Below, piece after piece: positions 59,037 to 64,000 of a DNA stretch of 64,000 nucleotides; position 1 is the stretch's first letter, and each line of letters begins with the position of its first letter. The notes under the pieces were generated by a model, which saw only the letters and a list, made by a program, of their open reading frames with translations, did not search any database and had not been told where the DNA came from. Source of the stretch: Prevotella sp. Lineage in GTDB: Bacteria; Bacteroidota; Bacteroidia; Bacteroidales; Bacteroidaceae. The stretch lies in the NCBI GenBank assembly GCA_017548275.1, contig JAFZAH010000001.1, positions 1-64,000 on the forward strand, written 5' to 3'. Position numbers and translations under genes: made by a program.

Positions 59037-62000
59037 ATGAAAACTATTAACATTTTCAAGCAATTAATTCTGCTATGTCTGCTGTTCGTGGGAACAGCAA
59101 ATGTAAATGCAGTGGCTTATCAATGGTCAAAGGTGACCAACTTGTCGGATGTTCAAACTGGCGACATCGTAGTCATCGTTGATGAGAGTCTGGGAATAGC
59201 CCTGCCCAATACTGGCGGTGATTTTCAAGGTGTCACTGTAACCATCAGTGATGACCTCATCACCAGTACTGTGTCTGATGATATCCAGTGGAATTTGACA
59301 AAGAACGGTGATTCCTTCAAATTTCAGAGGAGTGATGGCACATTTCTTTATGGAGATGCTACAGCCGGCGGTGAACGACTGGTCATGAATTCAGGAAATT
59401 ACACTACAAGTACTTTTTATTTCAGCAATTATAATTCGGATAGAAAGTTGTACTATGAGAGTGAAGCCACTGGTAGGCCCTTATATGTTTATTGGAGTTA
59501 CAGTGAAGCAAAAATTACAGGTACTGCATCTCAAGCAGCCACCCTCACTCTTTACAAAATCGTTGAAGTCCCGACATTCGTCAAATGGAAATTGGTTGAC
59601 AACAACGACGTTACGCTGGAGGATGGCGACGTGGTTGTCATTGCCGATGTGACGTCAGGACTGGCCATGTCGAACGACAAGGACAAAGACCCTGATGCAG
59701 TAGCTGTAACTGTGAACTACGACAAAGACAGGTTGACCGGTGACGTGCCAGAGAAGGTGCAGTGGACTTACACCCCTGCATCCAACAATGGTTATATCTT
59801 TGCAGCAGGAGAGGATAAGTATCTATACGCCGACAGCAAGGGTCTGAAAGTGGGTTCGAGTTCCGACAACGTGTTCGATATGTCTTCTATCGACGGTGTT
59901 GACTATCTGCACATCGCCGTTGGTGGGACAGACTATCTTGCCGGAGTAGAAGAGAGCATGTTCAGCAACAGTTGGAAACTGAAAACCTTGAAGGACGACG
60001 GTCAACCCGACGACGCCGTGGCTGATACCAGAATCGCCATCTTCAAGAAAGTGGATGACACACAGAAGGTCGTCACCTTGGAATTCCCCTCAGACAACTA
60101 CGAGATCAAAGGTGCGCACAATCTGACGTCGCCCAATATTGTTTACGCAAGCTTTGAACCGGCAGAGGCTTCAGAAGGTGTCTCTGCCGAAGATATCGAG
60201 TATTCTTCAAGCAAGCCCTCCGTCGTCTATCCCGTGAAGATGGGTGACACGAATGCTGCTGTAGATCCTCATGGCGACAAACTATACTTAGGGAATAGCG
60301 GAACGACTAAGTTTATAGCCCGTATCCAAGAGACCCCTGAATACGATAAAGCGGTGACCTATTGTACGATTAGATACAACAACACCTGGGATGATTTCCA
60401 ACAACTCAAGGGAACAAAGACGTATCCCCTCACTGTGTCTGAGGCCATCAGACTGGCCAAGGGTGAAACGGTCGATGGCGTGACCTATGAAGAAGACCGT
60501 AGCTATTTCATCAAAGGTAAGGTGAACAAGGTGAATTCCGGCATGCTGGCCATGTTTGGCGACTTGGGTCTCGACGAGATGCTGGGCGACGACATGGACA
60601 TGGATGAGCGCATGGGCGACATGGACGACTTCGACATGAGCGAGATGGGCGACATGATGGGTGGCATGGACTTCGCATCGATGATACCCGGCTTCGGCAG
60701 TTCGGACGGACTGACCTACTACATCTCTGACGACGGCACGAAAGACAATCGTATAAAGGTGACCAATGGTCACGGACTGGTCCAGAAAACAGAGGGCAGC
60801 GATGCCGTCTCTTTTGAAGAACTCGACGACCTGAGCCCCGGTGACGACGTGCTCGTATATGGCCCGCTGGTCTTATCGGAAGACGACAATATGTTCTCAA
60901 GTCTTTTTGGTGGAAGTGGAGGCATTGGTGGCATCGGTCAGCAAGACGACTCAGATTACGAGTGGGCGCCTACGAGCCTCGATGACTTGAATTCTGACGA
61001 TGTTGTGCTTCTTGTTGACAAAAACAAAAAAATCGCCCTGAGCACTGACGTGAAAGGCACCTCTGTAAAAATCAAAAACGACAAGATCGCAGACAACGTC
61101 GCCACAAGCATTCAGTGGACATTGACGAAGAACGACGACGGTACGCTTACATTCACAACAGATAATAACCCTCTCTCTGTTACGAGTGATTTCAATCTTA
61201 CCGTCGGTCAAGGTCAGCGTTCTGATTTTACTTACAATAATGGCTACTTGGGTATTGAATACTCCTCCAGCATTGGCCGATATATCATCAAATGGAATGA
61301 GGCAGACGGTGGATATTCGGCAATATTTGAAAGTACGGAAGCATCCAGTGACAACATCAACGCCGACTTTACATTCTACAAGAGAGTTGAAAAAACAGAA
61401 GAAGACAAGAGAACCGTCAAGGTGGATGAGTTGAACTACCTGCACGAACTGACGAAGACACTCGTCGTGAGTGACCAGACTATGTATGAGGATTACACCA
61501 AGACGCTGGCCGCAAATGAAGATTTCTTCTATACCCTGAACCAAGAGCCCAATGGCGAGATGCAATCCCCCGCCATCAAAACTTCTGACGAGGAGATTGC
61601 CAAGTGGGTTTATACCGACGACAGTCAGACGGACAGCGTCTTCACCGCAGTGAAAGCCGGCAAGGCCAAGATAACGGTCAAGATCAAGGTGATTGTGACT
61701 CCCGCACAAGGAGAAGAGAAGGAGAAATCCTACACCATGAAGCGCAAGTTCCAACTCGAGGTGAAGCAAAGAGCCAAAGATCCCGAAGGCAAGAACGTGG
61801 GCGAATATGTATTGGTCGATAATGTCAATGCTTTGGAAGATGGTACCCGTTTGCTCATTGTCGGCAGCAGGACCAAGGATGACGAAACGACACACTACGC
61901 TCAAGGCCAGGACAACTCGATGATGGGTGGAGGTAAAGGCGCCAAGACGGTAACCATCAGCACGAACGACAGCGGCAAGGAATGCATACCGTTTGCCGAC

Positions 62001-63089
62001 GTGCCTGAAAACACCCAGGAGATTATCCTCGAAAAAGAAGGTGACGTGTGGTATCTGAATGTCGGCCAAGATGAAAATGGCGACAACCTGTATCTCTATG
62101 CCTCTGATTCTTCCGAAGACAAAGAGGAAGATCCAGAGGAAGAGGGAAGCGGATTCGATATGGACAGTCTGATGGAAATGTTCATGCCTAGTTCAGGAAT
62201 GAAAGTGGCCACCAAGGAGGTAGCCGGCGACAGTTGTAAGGCCGTCATCTCGATTGCTGATGGAATTGCCACCATCAGTTTCCCGATGACAGAAGGCAAG
62301 AAGAACACCATCATGCTCGCCAGCTCATTCGACATGGATTCAATGATGAACATGTTCGGTGGTAACGAGGAAGGCAACAATAATGAACCCGAACAAGAGG
62401 AGCAGACTTCCACGGGTATGAATTTCGACTTTTTCATGGCTTCGTTCAACACCAAGAAAGCAGATGACGAGAAAGGCATCAAACCGCGCATCTTCGCATT
62501 CGTGCAATTTGATGAATATCCGATATCCATTGGCACTGCCGGGTGGTACACCTTCGTGAGCGACTTCGATGTAGAAAAGCCCGACAATGTCGATGCTTAC
62601 GTGGTAACAAAAGTGACACCGACCGAGGCCCAAAGTATTGCCACACTGAAAGAAGTGAATCAACTGAAGGGTGGAGAACCCTATTTGCTTCATGGTTCAA
62701 CAGACACCTATACGATGATAAGAGCACAAGAAGAAGTGGAGGCTCCAAAAGTCAATCTGCTGGAGATCAGTGACAAGACCACCAAGGGCGTGAGCGGCAA
62801 CACTACCGTCTATGTATTGGCTAATAAGAGTAATGGCGTAGGATTCTACAGATGGGTCGGCGGCCTGCTCGGTGCCGGACGCGTATATCTGTCTGTTAAC
62901 CCCGTCGTTGCTCAAGGCGCCGGTGAATTTGTCACCTTCGACTTCACCACCACAGACGGTATTTCTGACGTCGAGGCTGTTGGCACTGATGCTGATGCCA
63001 CATACTACAACATTCAGGGACAGCGTGTAGGACAAGCCCGACAAAAAGGGCTCTACATCTCTAAAGGCAAAAAAGTTGTGGTGAAATAA
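59037..63089 (+). CDS. Giant secreted repeat protein with sorting tail, inside the efflux operon
   Basis: A 1350-residue protein with signal peptide (MKTINIFKQLILLCLLFVGTANVNA). Four diverged copies of a beta-rich module of about 140 residues begin near residues 28, 180, 640 and 920; each starts with a W/Y-x-L...L..GD.VVIVD-like strand followed by VQWTLT. Met/Asp-rich inserts lie near 501-560 (DMDMDERMGDMDDFDMSEMG) and again near 1045 and 1100. The C-terminus is YYNIQGQRV...KGLYISKGKKVVVK, a T9SS-like sorting tail. It sits between the pump and its TolC-like channel and is followed by a YxxP peptide gene. Module function unknown. Confidence 0.8.
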   Translation: MKTINIFKQLILLCLLFVGTANVNAVAYQWSKVTNLSDVQTGDIVVIVDESLGIALPNTGGDFQGVTVTISDDLITSTVSDDIQWNLTKNGDSFKFQRSDGTFLYGDATAGGERLVMNSGNYTTSTFYFSNYNSDRKLYYESEATGRPLYVYWSYSEAKITGTASQAATLTLYKIVEVPTFVKWKLVDNNDVTLEDGDVVVIADVTSGLAMSNDKDKDPDAVAVTVNYDKDRLTGDVPEKVQWTYTPASNNGYIFAAGEDKYLYADSKGLKVGSSSDNVFDMSSIDGVDYLHIAVGGTDYLAGVEESMFSNSWKLKTLKDDGQPDDAVADTRIAIFKKVDDTQKVVTLEFPSDNYEIKGAHNLTSPNIVYASFEPAEASEGVSAEDIEYSSSKPSVVYPVKMGDTNAAVDPHGDKLYLGNSGTTKFIARIQETPEYDKAVTYCTIRYNNTWDDFQQLKGTKTYPLTVSEAIRLAKGETVDGVTYEEDRSYFIKGKVNKVNSGMLAMFGDLGLDEMLGDDMDMDERMGDMDDFDMSEMGDMMGGMDFASMIPGFGSSDGLTYYISDDGTKDNRIKVTNGHGLVQKTEGSDAVSFEELDDLSPGDDVLVYGPLVLSEDDNMFSSLFGGSGGIGGIGQQDDSDYEWAPTSLDDLNSDDVVLLVDKNKKIALSTDVKGTSVKIKNDKIADNVATSIQWTLTKNDDGTLTFTTDNNPLSVTSDFNLTVGQGQRSDFTYNNGYLGIEYSSSIGRYIIKWNEADGGYSAIFESTEASSDNINADFTFYKRVEKTEEDKRTVKVDELNYLHELTKTLVVSDQTMYEDYTKTLAANEDFFYTLNQEPNGEMQSPAIKTSDEEIAKWVYTDDSQTDSVFTAVKAGKAKITVKIKVIVTPAQGEEKEKSYTMKRKFQLEVKQRAKDPEGKNVGEYVLVDNVNALEDGTRLLIVGSRTKDDETTHYAQGQDNSMMGGGKGAKTVTISTNDSGKECIPFADVPENTQEIILEKEGDVWYLNVGQDENGDNLYLYASDSSEDKEEDPEEEGSGFDMDSLMEMFMPSSGMKVATKEVAGDSCKAVISIADGIATISFPMTEGKKNTIMLASSFDMDSMMNMFGGNEEGNNNEPEQEEQTSTGMNFDFFMASFNTKKADDEKGIKPRIFAFVQFDEYPISIGTAGWYTFVSDFDVEKPDNVDAYVVTKVTPTEAQSIATLKEVNQLKGGEPYLLHGSTDTYTMIRAQEEVEAPKVNLLEISDKTTKGVSGNTTVYVLANKSNGVGFYRWVGGLLGAGRVYLSVNPVVAQGAGEFVTFDFTTTDGISDVEAVGTDADATYYNIQGQRVGQARQKGLYISKGKKVVVK

Positions 63090-63144
63090 CCCCGTTTCTC
63101 AGATTAAATAGTGTGATTTAACATAAATAAGAGGAATAGAAAAA

Positions 63145-63306
63145 ATGAAAAAAATATATTTGAAACCCATGATGAAACGGGTTGAAATCACAGAAAAAGA
63201 GCCTCTGATGGACGTCTCTCTAACTGTCAACGACCAAACCGCAGACCAGGAAGTTGATCAAATAGAAGACCTTCTGGGCAACTCTGTGAATGTGTGGGAA
63301 GATTAA
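63145..63306 (+). CDS. Small acidic YxxP-family protein (locus D)
   Basis: Encodes 53 residues: MKKIYLKPMMKRVEITEKEP at the N-terminus, then an acidic middle (NDQTADQEVDQIEDLL) and the end NSVNVWED. The Tyr-Leu-Lys-Pro motif and the C-terminal Trp match the three other small proteins in the window. An AAGAGGAAT segment 8 nt upstream of the ATG is a plausible ribosome binding site. It starts 56 nt after the 1350-aa CTD protein and 24 nt before the TolC-like gene, clearly within the operon. No signal peptide; function unknown. Confidence 0.82.
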   Translation: MKKIYLKPMMKRVEITEKEPLMDVSLTVNDQTADQEVDQIEDLLGNSVNVWED

Positions 63307-63329
63307 ATCTTATTCTATATTTCATCAAA

Positions 63330-64000
63330 ATGAATAGAATCAATCATTTTTGGGCCGTAGCGACCGTGAGCCTCGTGCTCACGGGCTGCGGCTTGTATAA
63401 TACCTACGAGTCGAAAGTAGAACCTCCAACCGATGTATATGGTACAGAATCGGGAGTCAGCGAGGCTGCCACCGACGGCTCGTTGGCAGAATTGTCATGG
63501 CGGCAGTTTTTCACAGACCCGATGCTGCAGCAACTCATTGAGCAAGTGCTGGAAAACAACGCCGACCTGAACTCCGCACGCATTGCCGTAGAGAAGAGCG
63601 AGATATCGCTGAAGACTGCGAAGTTGGCCTATCTGCCGTCGCTTTACTTCTCCCCCTCCGGATCGCTGTCGAGTTTCGATTTCGGACCGGTCAGCAAGAC
63701 ATATAACATGCCACTGCAACTCAACATGGACATCGACGTGTTCGCCTCCATCACCAACAAGAAGCGTGCCGCCAATGCCGTGCTGATGCAGGCTCAGATG
63801 CGCGAAGAGGCAATACGTGCCAACCTCGTTTCTACCACGGCTCAGCAGTATTATATGCTGCAGTTGCTCGACCGACAGTTGGAGATACTGACCATGACCG
63901 ACAGTTTGTGGAATTCATCATTAGAAATACAAAAGACACTTTGGGAGAACGGCAAGTCGTTCTCTACAGCCGTCAACCAGATGGAGTCGTCGTATCTGAA
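63330..64000 (+). CDS. TolC/OprM-type outer-membrane efflux lipoprotein (partial)
   Basis: The first 223 residues of an outer-membrane efflux channel; the gene continues beyond the window. Lipobox VLTGCGLY; then SWRQFFTDPMLQQLIEQVLENNADL and the first helical repeat (ARIAVEKSEISLKTAKLAYLPSL), as in OprM/NodT proteins. It completes the tripartite pump begun by the adaptor and permease at 54.5-58.9 kb. Separation from them by a CTD protein and a peptide gene is unusual. Confidence 0.93.
   Translation, partial: MNRINHFWAVATVSLVLTGCGLYNTYESKVEPPTDVYGTESGVSEAATDGSLAELSWRQFFTDPMLQQLIEQVLENNADLNSARIAVEKSEISLKTAKLAYLPSLYFSPSGSLSSFDFGPVSKTYNMPLQLNMDIDVFASITNKKRAANAVLMQAQMREEAIRANLVSTTAQQYYMLQLLDRQLEILTMTDSLWNSSLEIQKTLWENGKSFSTAVNQMESSYL

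Overview
The window looks like a chromosomal segment of a Bacteroidales bacterium, most likely Prevotellaceae. Many genes are preceded by the Bacteroidota promoter pattern (TTTG about 19 nt before TAnnTTTG). There is a PorE-like component of the type IX secretion system (T9SS) and several large secreted proteins with T9SS-like C-terminal sorting tails (YNxxGQxV...KGIYIxxGKKxVxK). Other markers are BspA-like leucine-rich repeats, a SusC-like outer-membrane barrel and histidine acid phosphatases. Species cannot be fixed from the sequence alone.

Layout. 0.3-4.2 kb: a small acidic peptide gene, then hexuronate catabolism (uxuA, a degenerate GxxExxY protein, a uxuB-like oxidoreductase). 4.4-14 kb: an accessory surface-protein region with a dockerin-tailed LRR protein, two CTD-tailed secreted proteins each beside a small YxxP peptide, an IS256-family element and many intergenic repeats. 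14.3-17.7 kb: membrane-bound AraC regulator, M18 aminopeptidase, small lipoprotein. 18-26.4 kb: topB, a TPM-domain protein, porE-like gene, rRNA methyltransferase, thyA, folA. 26.4-29.6 kb: Lrp regulator and an ExbB/ExbD-type proton-channel operon. 29.9-34.9 kb: small secreted and lipoprotein genes. 35-44 kb: outer-membrane barrel, GlsB-like protein, a 1335-aa CotH/lamin-tail protein, LD-carboxypeptidase, tRNA-Ser. 44.6-50.7 kb: mutS2 and three cobalamin genes. 50.7-54 kb: two tandem histidine phosphatases and a secreted protein bracketed by repeats. 54.5-64 kb: an RND efflux operon that carries a 1350-aa CTD protein and a YxxP peptide between the pump and its TolC-like channel, which runs off the window.

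Two themes cut across the window. First, four tiny leaderless acidic proteins share an N-terminal Y[IL]xP motif and a Trp near the C-terminus; three of the four lie directly next to a very large secreted CTD protein. This is the best candidate here for an undescribed system. Second, the genome carries many short-period tandem repeats (7-, 9-, 10- and 13-mers), some recurring at distant loci. They lie between genes, in promoter regions, and in frame inside topB, mutS2 and an rRNA methyltransferase gene, and in one case bracket a complete gene.
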